A stretch of 64,000 nt of DNA from Primula veris (taxonomy: Eukaryota > Streptophyta > Magnoliopsida > Ericales > Primulaceae): NCBI GenBank assembly GCA_963682055.1, contig OY821741.1:6145501-6209500 (forward strand), written 5' to 3'. The stretch's first letter is position 1; each line of letters begins with the position of its first letter. Below, in pieces: positions 13,592 to 24,893 of the stretch. Below the pieces are notes generated by a model. That model did no database searches and was not told where the DNA came from. It saw nothing but the letters and a program-made list of their open reading frames with translations. The position numbers were made by a program, and so were the translations under genes.

Positions 13592-15766
13592 CTATAGAAC
13601 CGGCAAAGAAATCGACATTGGCACCGACACATCACCAACAAAACTCGCCTCTCGTTCCCTCACGAACGTGTACCCTGTCCCCATACCAACGAACCTCCGA
13701 TCACCATTCTCACACCTTTGGAAAACCCTAGCTAAAGACGCCGCCTTTCTCCTAGCTCTCTTCGTCCCCGTAAAAAGCAGCCCTTGTATCAACCCTGCCA
13801 ATGCTGGAGCCTTAACCACCTTCTCCGCCGCTGCCGCCCCTCCGCTCCTGCAAAGCTCAAGCAACGCCGCCACAGCGTTCTCCTTTCCCCTTGGCGTACC
13901 GCACCTCATTACGGCCACCAACCCAAACACCGCCCCTTCTTTAGCTCCCACCACCTCAGCACCGACCCTTCGCCTGACTATCAATGCCAACGTCCCTGCA
14001 GCCTCCTCTGCCACCCCCTCCACCGCTAACGCCTCCACCAGAGCAGCCACCGCCCCCGAATCTATCATCCTCGTACACGTATCTATATCTGTGGATATAT
14101 TGAAAAGGGCTGTCACCGCATCCTTTCTTCCTCTTGAACTCCCGTCTCTTAACAACACTGCTAGAGCCTCGAGCGCGCCATTTTCATCCGCGATTCTCTT
14201 TTTATATTCGTGAACGGAAGATAAACTAAATAGGGTCGCTGCAGCATTTTCCTGCGCCTCTATCGTGTGCCCTAAATTCAATACTTTAACAATTGATCCT
14301 AAACAGCCATTTTCCTCGATTATTAAACTCTTGTTCTTATCGTAGATTGATAGATTCAACAATGCGGTCACTGAGTTCTCTTGCGCGACAGCGTTTTTCG
14401 ACAGCAAAAGGCTTTTTAAATAAGATATTACTCCGGCTTCGGCCATAAGAGCACGATTATCCTTCCCCGTTTTCGCCAATAACCGAATTTCTCTAGCAGC
14501 AATAGCCTTTGCAATCTCTGACCCGTTTTCCAGCTCTTTTGCTAAAAGAGCTGTTGTGGCTTTATTGGCTTCTATCGCAGCCTTGCTAGTCGAAGCTGTC
14601 ACAAAATTTTCGATCGAATCCAGATTTTCCGATGCTTCGTAAGGTACTTTATGCGCATTACACCATTGAATAATTAAATTCCTAAGGGCACGATTAGGTA
14701 CGAGCTTCGTGTGAACGAGTGTCTGTCCCGTTTTTGGGCAACTGATATGCCCTTCTTCTATCCACCTCGAAATAGACTCTCGATCGAAACTCTGACCTGT
14801 CGAAATGATGACCGGGTCCCGCATCAAATCTAATGAAATCGGGCAACAAAAATCCTTTGGAATTGTCAAAAACGTGTCTGCAATTTCCTTAAAAATCATC
14901 CCTTTTTTTGGTTTCATATCACTCCCATCTCTCGAGCCCATCTCATCCTCCTCAAAACCAAATATTAAAAAACGACTATAACGAATAAGCGCCACAAATT
15001 CATTAAGCACCGATATAGTCGGTTCTATATCACCCTCATGACTGACAATCTGTTCTTCTAAAAACTCAATCTCGACCCTATAACTCATCGGCTCCAACAT
15101 CCCCAACCTCACCACGAAAAAAGAGTATAAATTGATAAAATCAGGAATTTTCCCTTTCCCAAACTCTTTAACAAAGGAAAACAAGCGTGCCCTTAAGGTC
15201 TCGTCTTGCGAATCAATAAAAAGCCTAGACCCACTAGCTTGTTTCCGCAACAACTCCATATGTTCCTTAACATCATCGCTTAAGCTCAACTCGTGTAGCG
15301 GGAAAACATCTAAAAGGGTCGATATATCTCGGTTCAGATCATGAAAATGGCCAGAAATGGAATGGTTTTGTAACAAAAGCCATAGTTTGCTCGAATGTGA
15401 GCAGTAATCTAGCAAGATCTTAGACCGATACAACAATAGATACAACTCATTCAAGCACAAAGTCGCCGTGGGGGACATCAAACGACCCTTATTAACACTA
15501 TTTCTATCATGCTGACTAAAACTATCGGACGAATCACGTAGATACTCGAATAAAATCAAGAAAAGTTGTACCTTTCGGATCAAACCGCGAAAATTCTTGC
15601 GTTGGAAAGCTAGTTTTTTGCCTGAATACGAAACGGTGAGCTCTAAAGAAACTGCTGCCAAGGTCTCGACTAACGAAACATCGGATAAATCCACCGGAGC
15701 TAGAAAAGCCTCTACGGACGGTGATCTTCGCCGCCTCAGCGACGAAAATATCGCTGCCGACGCCAT
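13592..15766 (-). CDS. PUB17: U-box/ARM-repeat E3 ubiquitin ligase, PUB17 type
   Basis: E3 ubiquitin-protein ligase of the plant U-box family. The U-box recruits the E2-ubiquitin intermediate and the ARM repeats bind the substrate. Single open frame of 724 residues with no intron. Residues 1-300 form the PUB N-terminal domain, starting MASAAIFSSLRRRRSPS, which is shared with Arabidopsis PUB17. The U-box is about 303-377 (IPKDFCCPISLDLMRDPVII, CPKTGQ, NRALRNLI). ARM repeats span about 400-690 (QENSVTALLNLSIYDKNKS, GTPRGKENAVAALLELC). The C-terminus DVSVPMSISLPVL also matches. PUB17 and tobacco ACRE276 are known positive regulators of Cf-9/Avr9-type cell death and immunity, and that role is inferred here by orthology. 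The start is the first ATG, where family similarity begins. A relic of its 3' end lies at 12797. No inactivating change seen. Confidence 0.95.
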   Translation of the reverse strand: MASAAIFSSLRRRRSPSVEAFLAPVDLSDVSLVETLAAVSLELTVSYSGKKLAFQRKNFRGLIRKVQLFLILFEYLRDSSDSFSQHDRNSVNKGRLMSPTATLCLNELYLLLYRSKILLDYCSHSSKLWLLLQNHSISGHFHDLNRDISTLLDVFPLHELSLSDDVKEHMELLRKQASGSRLFIDSQDETLRARLFSFVKEFGKGKIPDFINLYSFFVVRLGMLEPMSYRVEIEFLEEQIVSHEGDIEPTISVLNEFVALIRYSRFLIFGFEEDEMGSRDGSDMKPKKGMIFKEIADTFLTIPKDFCCPISLDLMRDPVIISTGQSFDRESISRWIEEGHISCPKTGQTLVHTKLVPNRALRNLIIQWCNAHKVPYEASENLDSIENFVTASTSKAAIEANKATTALLAKELENGSEIAKAIAAREIRLLAKTGKDNRALMAEAGVISYLKSLLLSKNAVAQENSVTALLNLSIYDKNKSLIIEENGCLGSIVKVLNLGHTIEAQENAAATLFSLSSVHEYKKRIADENGALEALAVLLRDGSSRGRKDAVTALFNISTDIDTCTRMIDSGAVAALVEALAVEGVAEEAAGTLALIVRRRVGAEVVGAKEGAVFGLVAVMRCGTPRGKENAVAALLELCRSGGAAAAEKVVKAPALAGLIQGLLFTGTKRARRKAASLARVFQRCENGDRRFVGMGTGYTFVREREASFVGDVSVPMSISLPVL

Positions 15767-17619
15767 ATAAAACCCTATATAGATACAGAATATGTATGTA
15801 TCTAAATGCAGTATTTAGGTGTGTTAATCGTATGATTTAACAACTACCCTTTTGCTAATTCCTTATTTTATAAAGTGGGTTAGAGTTTAATTGTACTAAA
15901 AATGAAAGGATATTGTGATTGACTTTTTTTTTTGTGCTAGGGTTTTATAGAGAAAATTAAGAAATTTTAGGGAAATTTAATTAAACTCTGTGGAAAAGAT
16001 AAGAACTTTGTGCTTAATTGTGTGTTTATATCTTATAACAGATTGAGAAAATGGAATTTATGGAAAGTTATTATAAAAAAAAATAATAGGAATAAAATTT
16101 GGGGGGAAATTTAATGGAAAAAACTATTGAGAAAAAGTGGAATTGTGTGTTTATAAGAAAAGAAAAAAAAGGGGAATAATAATATGAATCCGCGTGATAG
16201 AAACTACAAAGAAAGTGGTGGTAATAAAGATTTATAATAATTTTAAATACTTTTGTTTTATATTTGACTGGATTTTTTGAGAAGAGAAAAGAAGGGAGAA
16301 GAAGAAGAAGAGTCAAGAGTGTTTCTCACTCTAGAAATTGTGTGTATTTATGTATATAAATTTTTCGTTTTTCGATTATAAAAAATATTTTTTTTCACGT
16401 CAAAACTGTAATTTCAAATTACAAAACCGTAATTCAGAGTTACGGTTTAACTTTTATTTATTTTTTGTTTTAAAAAAATAAACCGTAAATCAGAATTACG
16501 GTTTGTAATTTGGATTTACGGTTTTTTTTTAAAACATATCTTTTAAGGTCGAAAAATACAGTCTCATGTATGTTTATATATATATATATATATATACTAT
16601 TAATATATGTGTAGAGGGTCTTATGAAGCCTTGAAACACTTTTCTTTCAAAAAAGCCCCAATAAATAGAAAAATTACAAAACAAGAAAAAAGAAGTTACA
16701 CCAGCAAGTAAAAAAAAAAAACTGTCGTTCCATTAAATAAAACTGCCCCAATAAAACTGTCGTTCCATTAAATAGAACTGCCCCAAGAAAAAAGAAATTA
16801 CACCAGCAAAAAAACTCTTTCTACAAAAAAACCAGAAAAACATTGAAAATACAGGTAAATATCATTTCTCTTCGTTTATTCTACTTTTTACTTCAATCTT
16901 TATCCCATTTATTATTCAAATTAAAATATAGAATCCAGCGTATTTTGTTATTACACGTATGTATGCATATATTTTTTTGAATTCACACCCATCGGGTGGG
17001 CAGGTCCGCTAGTATATATATATATATGTAACGAGGAATAGTACTTCCCTCCCAACAATCTAATTTATGGTATCCCATTTTCCGTTTTTTTTTTCTCGTT
17101 TTCCATTATTTCACGTGTAAAATTTAGACTTTTTTATGATGTTTCACGGTTCGTTTCCGTATTTCCTTTCAACTATGGACTAAAAAGTATAAACCCGGGT
17201 CCACTCTATGTTTTAATGTCTGCGTTAATCAAATTTATTATCTTTTATTTTTATTTTTAACTTATTTAAATGTAGTCGATTATTATGTGTTGGATTTTTA
17301 ATGGTTGACTTTCATACCTGGTCACGATAACGTTACTAGACTTTGCAAGTTTATTTTCGGGAAATATGTTACTCAACATCCTATCCGATTATCTTTTAAC
17401 GTTTTAATACTTAGTCTATCTGATTTTCAATTGGCTATCCATTGTGTTTAAACTCGAATCAAGACACTCTTGTCGAATTAATAGATTTGAAACTAAATTG
17501 ATAAAAGTTGGTAATGCATGATATTTGGTTTAGACATGTGTAATGTAAGTTGTGTGTACCAAATTAGTAACAGATTGTAATCTTATTAAAAATCTTTTGT
17601 CCTAAATTATCATAAATTA
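15767..17619. other. PUB gene upstream region and AT-rich repeats
   Basis: About 600 bp upstream of the PUB gene is AT-rich and should hold its promoter. At 16387-16545 there are several inverted copies of AACCGTAA.TCAGA.TTACGG, related to the hairpin sequences at 44869 and 45538 and likewise bounded by TTTTTCG... and GTCGAAAAATACA. From 16630 to 16850 CTGTCGTTCCATTAAATA is repeated at least twice. No gene seen. Confidence 0.5.
16986..17012 (+). mobile_element. Helitron 3' terminus
   Basis: CACCCATCGGGTG forms a short hairpin (5-bp stem). It is followed after about 10 bases by CTAG and then T, the usual Helitron 3' end inserted between A and T. The body lies to the left, but its 5' TC end cannot be placed. 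Confidence 0.55.
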
Positions 17620-17811
17620 GAGAAATTATATAATCACCCAAAAAGTTTACTCGTTGATATAGCGGGTTAAGTGTACCAATTATTTTTGTTTCAATATTGA
17701 AATCATATTTTAGTTTCATCATATTTTAGTTTCATCCATAATTAGTCAATATCAGTTAAGTGGAAGTTTTTTTTTTGTAATATTTGTTTGTATGTGTCTA
17801 TAGCAATACTT
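17620..17811. mobile_element. Mutator-type MITE with 9-bp target duplication
   Basis: The 192-bp element starts GAGAAATTATATAATCACCC and ends TATAGCAATACTT. Perfect 9-bp flanks CATAAATTA lie at 17611-17619 and 17812-17820. It shares the internal sequence GCGGGTTAAGTGTACCAAT with the copy at 29297-29475, which also has a 9-bp duplication. A 9-bp duplication is typical of MULEs. Confidence 0.75.
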
Positions 17812-17820
17812 CATAAATTA

Positions 17821-19486
17821 ATATTTGTGTACTTTGACAAATGGCTGTCTAAGTGGCCCTCTAGTCTGTCAAGTAGGTGTATTATTTTTATTTTTTTATT
17901 TTATTGTTTATATTATTTTTTAAATGAAAAAAAGTCCACTAGGTGTACATATGTAGGTTGTGTATAACTCTTCTTGTCCTCTTATTTTTGGTACTTTTTG
18001 TTTCTCTTTTAATTTTATCTTCTATGCTTATATCCAAAGCAGGAAACTTTTTCAGGTACTAAGTCTGAGAATCTGTAAATATTACTGGTATTGGAATTTC
18101 AAAGTTTCTGTTTTGTACAAATATAATTTCCTAAAATAAGTAAGAAACTCCACACACAAAAAATAGTATGTGAATTAAGGTTCATTTTAAGGAACATGGT
18201 ATGTCAAACTATACATTTTTGTATAGTTGGGCTAATACTACCTTATTTTCATAGTAAATGACTGTATTTTTTTCAATTTCTTTTAATAATCTCTAGTTAT
18301 ATATATTTATAACTTGAAATCAATTTTTTTTTGAAAAAAAGTAAGGATTTATATTTATTTTTTTGAATTATCTCTTTAACATGTCAAATAATGCCAAATA
18401 AACAAATTAAATGCCAAAAGGTTATAAAAACATGAAAATCAATTATTTTTTTAAAGTAACTATTAACAAAATAATGAAATCGTTGACTTTACAAAAAAAA
18501 GTTTAAAAATTTAATAACATTTATTAGTGAAAACAATGTATAGTTAGAAAAACTATACAAAAATGTATATTTAGACTCACCTCCTTCATTTTAAGGGTGC
18601 CAAATGTCTAATATTCAGTGTTTCATAAGATTCAGAGGTCAAAAAAGTACAATGCTCTTTTTTTTGTCTATTTAAATGTATATTGCACAAGGAAAATACA
18701 CAAGGCTCTATGAAAATTAATATCTTAATTATCGATATATTTTACTTAACAAATGACATGAATTGGAGTTTTCATTGGGTTCCGAGATCGCTTAATAAAC
18801 CGGCAAATCATTTAAGCATTTATGCTTAGATTTAGCTCTAGTGAGTTAAGATTATCATGTATGCCCGACCGTTGATGGTGTTATTTGTATAAATTTGTTT
18901 CCCCTTAAAAAAAATGTACCATTTTACTTTCCCGTCCTAAAACAAGAGTATAAATTTACTGTACAAGTTAATTCTTTTTTTTTAAAAAAAAAATTCCTAT
19001 TTTAAGTAGTTAAATGATAGTATCAATTTTACTCGTATTAGACTAAGAATGTTTAATAGTGTTTCAATGTGTTTTAAATGAGTTTGAAGTGAAATAATCC
19101 TTGATTAGTACAGTTTCCAAAGAAGTGCACTTAATTTGTAACATATAGAGTATGATAAACTTGTTATAAAAGTTTAATTTAATTTTGTATTGAGCATGAC
19201 GTATAAGCCGCATAGTATGAAGTGTGGTTGAAGAATTAGAGAATTGAAGGTAATATTAATCTTAATCTATGTCTAATTAAAAATGCATACTATTATCAAA
19301 TGGTTTATTTAACTTGTAATATGCTACTTTTCTTTCATAATCCCCGTCTCCGGTATTTAATATGCCCCAAAACTATTTTAAAAAATTAGGTCTTTACTAG
19401 ATCATGTTTGTACTATATGCTATTCATTGACAATTACAAATTATGTAAACAAACATCACTTAACATAGGCTTGCAATATACTTAAT
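17821..19486. other. Intergenic spacer, no gene recognised
   Basis: Very AT-rich. Around 18205 and 18535 the blocks CTATACATTTTTGTATAGTT and TATAGTTAGAAAAACTATAC occur about 350 bp apart and are partly inverted, so they may be the ends of another degenerate MITE. Nothing else supportable. Confidence 0.35.
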
Positions 19487-19826
19487 ATGTATAATCGTTA
19501 CCCACTCATTGCGTGTGCGACGCATGGTTTATATATAATCCGGCTAAATAAATTTTTAAAAAGTATATTGATGAATGAATATATTAAATTAGAAATCATT
19601 AGTAATATAATGTTTTTGTTATACAAAATACACGTAAACCGATTTTATTTGATATATGATTATAATTGTTTTAAAAATATAATGATTTTTGTGTGTTTTT
19701 TATATTTTGAATTGAATAAATGTAAATGAGTAATTAGTAAAAAAGAGTGGGGGTATTTTCAGCAAAAATTGAGCAAAATTGGACAGACTCATTTGTCTTG
19801 AGTTGACTTATTATTATAATATAATG
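19487..19826 (-). mobile_element. Non-autonomous Helitron, copy 1
   Basis: About 80-85 percent like the copy at 51484-51839 throughout (AAATAAATTTTTAAAAAGTA, TTTTTGTTATACAAAATACA, TTTTGAATTGAATAAATGTA). The hairpin is decayed here (CCACTCATTGCGTGTGCGACGCATGG), and CTAG is not preserved, so this is an older copy. The 80-residue open frame inside is spurious. Confidence 0.6.
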
Positions 19827-21540
19827 ATATACACTATATTATACCGCAAAACTAACTAATAAATCCAGAAAATCATACTAAAAATAACGATCACTAACAT
19901 ATCTAAATGTTAATAAATAGATTTATAGATCCAGATATGACCATCCACTACTATAAGATTTATTTGATTTATAGATACAAATTATGCAAAATCAATCATG
20001 TTTTATAAATTTGGGACCAAATAGATGAGTTTTTTTGTATTTTAACTAAAAATGTCGAGACAAAACAACATATATTGAAAAATATAAGAACCTTTGATTA
20101 AATTATGACAAGTGAATTTCCTTTTTTCTATCATGCCGCAAGAGATGTTAGTAAACAAAGTTTGATTATCTATAGATTTTATTTGTTTTTAAGCTATATA
20201 GTTAATGTATATATTTTTTTTAAAAGACCCTTATAAATTTTGTGGCCTCAATTCTATGCTTGCTGAATTGGGGCTTGGAGCCGTTCCTGCTAATGCGGGA
20301 AAGAATTCACTATCAAACACCTGGAGAATATCGTGTACTAACAGGCGAATCCGATTAATTAAGCTAGGTACTTAAAACATTTTTATTGTTGTCCTTAACT
20401 ACCGCTTTAGTGGATTTAAGTAAAAAAATCGATATTTTCATCGGAGTCGACCATTTGGCATCTTCTTCATTGTTGTCTTTAAAGAGTAGAATTTCCAATC
20501 CAATTTATAACTTACTTTTATTTTATGAAATAGACGGGGCACACGGTAAAATAGCACTATAAAATAATGTTTGATTTAGTGAGACTCAAAATCTGTCACA
20601 AACCTATCACTAATTTAAAAATCTGTCATAAATCTATCGCAAATTGAGTAAACTGTCACAAAGCCGTCATAAAAACTGTCGTTAATAAGCTCGTAACAAA
20701 AAATACCGTCAATAATCCTGTCGTTATTTGAGTATTTTTATTTTTTTTTATAGGGTAGCTTTGAGTTCTAAATTTGTAAACATGAACCGACCAATAATAC
20801 TTATGAACACTCTTCATGTTTATTTATTATGTAACCAAAAAGTCAAAACTAATCTTGAATAAGATATACAAGTCGACGATAATTTATAGTTATCATTTCA
20901 GATTTGATGTTCTTTTATACTAATATATATTAGGTCAAATGTGTACGTATGATAATTTAAATATTTCACATGGCTAGTTGGAGTCGACTACAACGTCCTT
21001 AATTGCAGGGGTATACAAAAACTTAACCAAACCGATTATGAATTAGTTTGGTTTGCTTTGAAAAGTCCGAAAACCTATATAATCGGTTCGGTATGTGGTT
21101 TTACTTGTTTCTAAACCAAACCAAACCGATGAATTATACTTACATATTAATATTTTATATATATAGTTATAAATATCATGAATTATACAACATAAATTAC
21201 ATATAAAAGTCACAACCCATTTAATTGTATATGCTTAGAGGAGATTAAGTCACTTTTATACCATGTGTTTATAACAAAAATGCAATTACTATCCCATATT
21301 TTTAAAAACTTGATTTAGTACCCCCAAGTTTATATAATTGACTTGATTTAGTAATCTGATCGTGAATTTTAATCAAAAACACGCCGAATCAGTCATTTAA
21401 ATGGTAAAAGACATTTTTGCCCTTATTTTTGAAGAGAAATTTTCAACCCTTTAATTGTTGAATTTAGAGTTCAATAATAGATTTTGATTATAACTTTGAT
21501 TATATTTTTAATGATTTTACGATTTCAATGATATAAGGCT
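19827..21540. other. Intergenic spacer with transposon fragments
   Basis: At 20575-20735 CTGTCACAAA, CTGTCATAAA and CTGTCGTTA motifs recur, resembling CACTA subterminal repeats, but no ends are seen. At 21005-21135 a block starting CAGGGGTATACAAAAAC with AACCAAACCGAT motifs looks like one end of a hAT-like element. A possible opposite end is at about 24750-24892 (GTGTACACCCTA), but flanks do not match. Confidence 0.4.
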
Positions 21541-22725
21541 TGTCTTTTCCAAAAGTAGTAAATGAAAATTTCAGCGCCAGAAAGATAGAGCACAGAAAAA
21601 CGAAGCCACAGGTTCAAGCGGAACCAGAATCGGAGCTAAAACGAAGGAGTTATGAGCTTTCGAAGAATAACGAGAAGACCGAGAAACTGCCAGAAGAACA
21701 GTCGACCGATCGACTGGACAAAAATGACCGATCGTTTTTTGGTCCAAATTATTCCAGAGAGCACGTCGAAAAAACGACCGATCGTTTCTCAGAAAATGAC
21801 CGATCATTTTCTGAAAACGACCGATCGACTGTAGAAAACGACCGATCGTTTTCTACAGATTTCGAAAACAGCTTTTCAGCTTTTTCTGGAAAACTGCTTA
21901 AAACACCCTCAACCACTGCCAACGGTCATATACAGAAAAACAGTCTTTGGTGATTATATAAACCAACCCAATTCACTTTCCCAAGACACCAATTACATCC
22001 ATACATATCTATAATCAATCCTTCAACCTCTCTCATATACATAAACCCAAAATCACCATTTTGGTGAAATATTTCGAAAAGAGAGAAATTGAAGATAAAT
22101 CGATACAAGCTCCAACAAAGATCAAACATCATCGAAACCACAAATTAGCTTATTTAAGAAGCAATCAATTGTGGGTGTTGTTTTAATTTTTGACAAAATT
22201 GTAAAGAGCGTTTTATAAGCTCATTGTGAGTGAGTGTTTGGGTAAAAGCTTTTAACCCAAAGTGTTGGTTAAAAGTTCTAAGTTAAACACTTGGGTACTC
22301 ATAGATTGAGGGGGAGTCGTTGACTCATTAGACGTGTACGCTTGCACTTGAATCAAGAGTAGGAACCTCGGGTAGAGGGTGAGCCAATCGGTCGATTGAG
22401 CTCGATAAGGATTTGTAAAATTGGGAAGAACAATTATAGTGAAATACTCGGTAGTACCGATGAGAGGACGTAGGCCGTTTGCCGAACCTCTATAAAATCA
22501 TGGTGTCATCTTCTTCCCTTAAACTTTTATTTTCCGCAAATATTTATTCTTGCTTGCTTGCGTTTAGTACTTCTAGCAATTTATTAACTCTTGTTAAAAC
22601 GCTTAAGCTTAGAATTGCATTAGTTGGGTGGTTAGTTGCACTTAAGTCAAATTAGGCGAAAATCGCCTAAAACCTTATTCACCCCCCCCCCCCCCCTCTA
22701 AGGTTTAGCCGCACCGGGGCCAACA
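21541..22725 (+). mobile_element. LTR of a Sirevirus-like Copia retrotransposon, probably solo
   Basis: The right end is diagnostic: a 15-base C run (about 22682-22696), then TCTAAGGTTTAGCCGCACCGG and CAACA, the usual 3' end of Sirevirus LTRs. No tRNA-complementary site follows, so this is a solo or 3' LTR. TGTC at 21541 is a possible start, but no 5-bp flank match is seen, so the left boundary is unsure. Several CGACCGATCG-type palindromic motifs lie at 21695-21850. The 137-residue open frame there comes from these repeats and is not a gene. Confidence 0.6.
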
Positions 22726-22789
22726 ATGTAATAACACAAAAAAAATAAAAATTATATGTATGTGTATGTATATAATCTATGTATGTATG

Positions 22790-22874
22790 TATATGGCGGC
22801 GAGGGAGACAGTGGGTGGGTGAACGGACTGCGAACGTGGGTAGTTGAGGGGGCGGCATCGACGGAGGTGGTGGG

Positions 22875-22900
<26 letters not shown>
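22790..22900. repeat. GC-rich tract and TA microsatellite flanking the TRIM
   Basis: GGCGGCGAGGGAGACAGTGG and later GGTGGTGGG lead into (TA)n at 22875-22900. A similar GGTGGAGGGGCGGCGGG plus (TA)n occurs on the other side of the TRIM at 23890-23970. Both are strikingly GC-rich against this AT-rich region. Confidence 0.5.
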
Positions 22901-22906
<6 letters not shown>

Positions 22907-23775
22907 AGTATATTATTGGACTATCGAGTCTTACTCATAGTAGGCCTAAGTTGGCCTTTCCTGTATAACCCTAACCTCTTCTATATAAATAAGCTTAGTG
23001 TCCCCTTTTATTCATAAATTCTGATTAATAAATACTCTGTTGTTGTATCTCTCTATTTTCTCTCCCTATATCTATATACATATATATGTGAGCTAATATG
23101 TCACACAACACGTTATCAGCACGACACGTTCCCATCATATCTCACTTAAAATTGCCGAAATTAAGGAGAGTATCATGTTGTATACTTCTTACCACTGTGT
23201 ACTCTTTTGTCCTTCGACTAGAGATTTTTTCCCACTGGGTTTACTCTAGCAAGGTTTTGATGAGGCACCTGTTTTGTGGTTGATCCCTACTACTACCATT
23301 GTTGCACTCTTTTTCCTTCAATCACATATTTTTCCATTGGGTTTGCTCTGGCAAGGTTTTGATGAGGCATACTGTTTTTTGTGGTTAGTTACTTACATGA
23401 TATTTCGGCCTATATCATTCGGCTACACAGTTTCTCCTAGGTACCGGTTTTGTCCCACACTGGGTTTTCCGGTCCTAAAGTTTTTATGTGTTTAGCACTG
23501 CGAATGAACTCGACTCAGATCGACTGCATGAAGACGAAGAATTCAAGACGTCCAAAGGAGAGTGTTGTAGATATTATTGGACTATTGAGTCTTACTCATA
23601 GTGGGCCTAAGTTGTACTTTCTACCTTGTATAACCCTAACCTATTCTATATAAAGAAGGTTAGGGTCCACTTATATTCATAAATTCTGATTAATAAAGAC
23701 ACTGTTGTTGTCTCTCTCTATATTCTCTCTCTATATCTATATACATATATATGTAAGCTAATATGTCACACAACA
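22901..23775 (+). mobile_element. TRIM (terminal-repeat retrotransposon in miniature)
   Basis: Two LTRs, 22901-23110 (210 bp) and 23563-23775 (213 bp), are about 90 percent alike. Both begin TGTTGTAG and end GTCACACAACA. The 5' LTR is followed by CGTTATCAGCACGAC, a primer-binding site often seen in plant Copia elements. The 3' LTR is preceded by a purine tract, CCAAAGGAGAG. The internal region is only 452 bp and encodes no gag or pol. It sits in a TATATA tract, so its target duplication cannot be read. Related to the LTR at 43042-43239. Confidence 0.85.
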
Positions 23776-24317
23776 GTATCTATATATTTATATATATAGG
23801 TATGTATATCTATGTAAATAAATCATTTTCTAAACAAAAGAAACTCTTCGTATGTACATGTATGTATATCTATATGCAAAAGGTTTGGTGGCAGTGATAG
23901 GTGTGTGGAGGGGTGCCGGCGGCTGCTGTGGGTGGTGGAGGGGCGGCGGGTATATATATATATATATGTATCTTTTTCTAACCCTAGTTTCAATTGTGGA
24001 TAAATTATGTTGTTAATTGGGTAATAATTTTGTATTGTTTACGTTGAGTGTTAAAATACAGTTTTACCCCTGATATATAGTCAAGTGATACAATACGTGA
24101 TTGTCTCCGACGTTTATTTTGATCTGAATCGCGATCAGGTCACTAAATCAAGTCAATTATACAAAGTTGGGTACTAAATCAAGTTTTTGAAAAAATGAGA
24201 TAGTAATTCCATTTTTGTTACAAACAAAAGGTACAAAAGTGACTTAATCTCTGTTTAGAGTGAATACTCAGTTATTCAGAATACTCGTGATAATATTTAG
24301 GGTTTTCCTATCTATTA

Positions 24318-24552
24318 CTCCATCCGTCTTAAAATATTGGGGATCTATGTATATACGTGCAATTTTAACCGACAAATAACTCATATCTAAGTTGTCGAAA
24401 CCGAATTTTTCAAAAATTAATCACATAGTTCAAATGTTAACATATATGAACAAATTTTTAAAATTTATATTTCAACAATGTAAACACGATATATTTGCTG
24501 ATCAAAGTTGTACGTAGATAAATAGAATCTCAATATTTTAAGACGGATGAAG
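24318..24552. mobile_element. Stowaway MITE
   Basis: Ends CTCCATCCGTCTTAAAATATT and AATATTTTAAGACGGATGAAG are inverted repeats with the Stowaway consensus, with TTA/TA at each flank. The interior matches the CGACAA/GATCAA family seen at 40208-40446. Confidence 0.8.
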
Positions 24553-24739
24553 TTACTTTTATACAATAACCAACTTAATTGATAATTGATAGAATTCTCA
24601 TCCTCTCAAAGTCTCTTAATTTGATAATATATGTTAGTATTTTGGTATTTTGATAACACCCCGCTATGTTTGTTAGGTAGGTATTGAATTTGACTACTTT
24701 ATGTACATTGCTAGTGTGTACTGAAAGTGTGGCATTCCT

Positions 24740-24893
24740 TTTCAATTAAATAATAGACCGAATCAAACCAAACCAAACCAAACCGATAATGACCGAGCCA
24801 AAACCGAGTCAAGCCGAACCGATTGTTTATTGTCGATTTTGTTTGCATTTTACTAAAAACCGAACCGAGACGAACCGTGTACACCCTAGTTAC
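24740..24893. mobile_element. ACCGAA-rich hAT-like end fragment
   Basis: Repeated AACCAAACCAAACCG and GAACCGAGACGAACCG lead to GTGTACACCCTA, which looks like the right terminus of a TAGGGTG-type element. The left terminus is not clear nearby. Confidence 0.4.

Noticed and set aside
13668..14213. 181-residue plus-strand frame
   Set aside because: Antisense shadow of the GC-richer 3' part of the PUB17-type gene.
21540..21953. 137-residue open frame rich in acidic/polar repeats
   Set aside because: It lies in a retrotransposon LTR, its repeats are the CGACCGATCG motif, and no family is recognised.
21005..24893. A single 3.9-kb hAT element with ends CAGGGGTATAC and GTGTACACCCTA
   Set aside because: The end motifs are loosely inverted, but the flanking 8-mers do not match, and an LTR and a TRIM lie between; two separate fragments are more likely.
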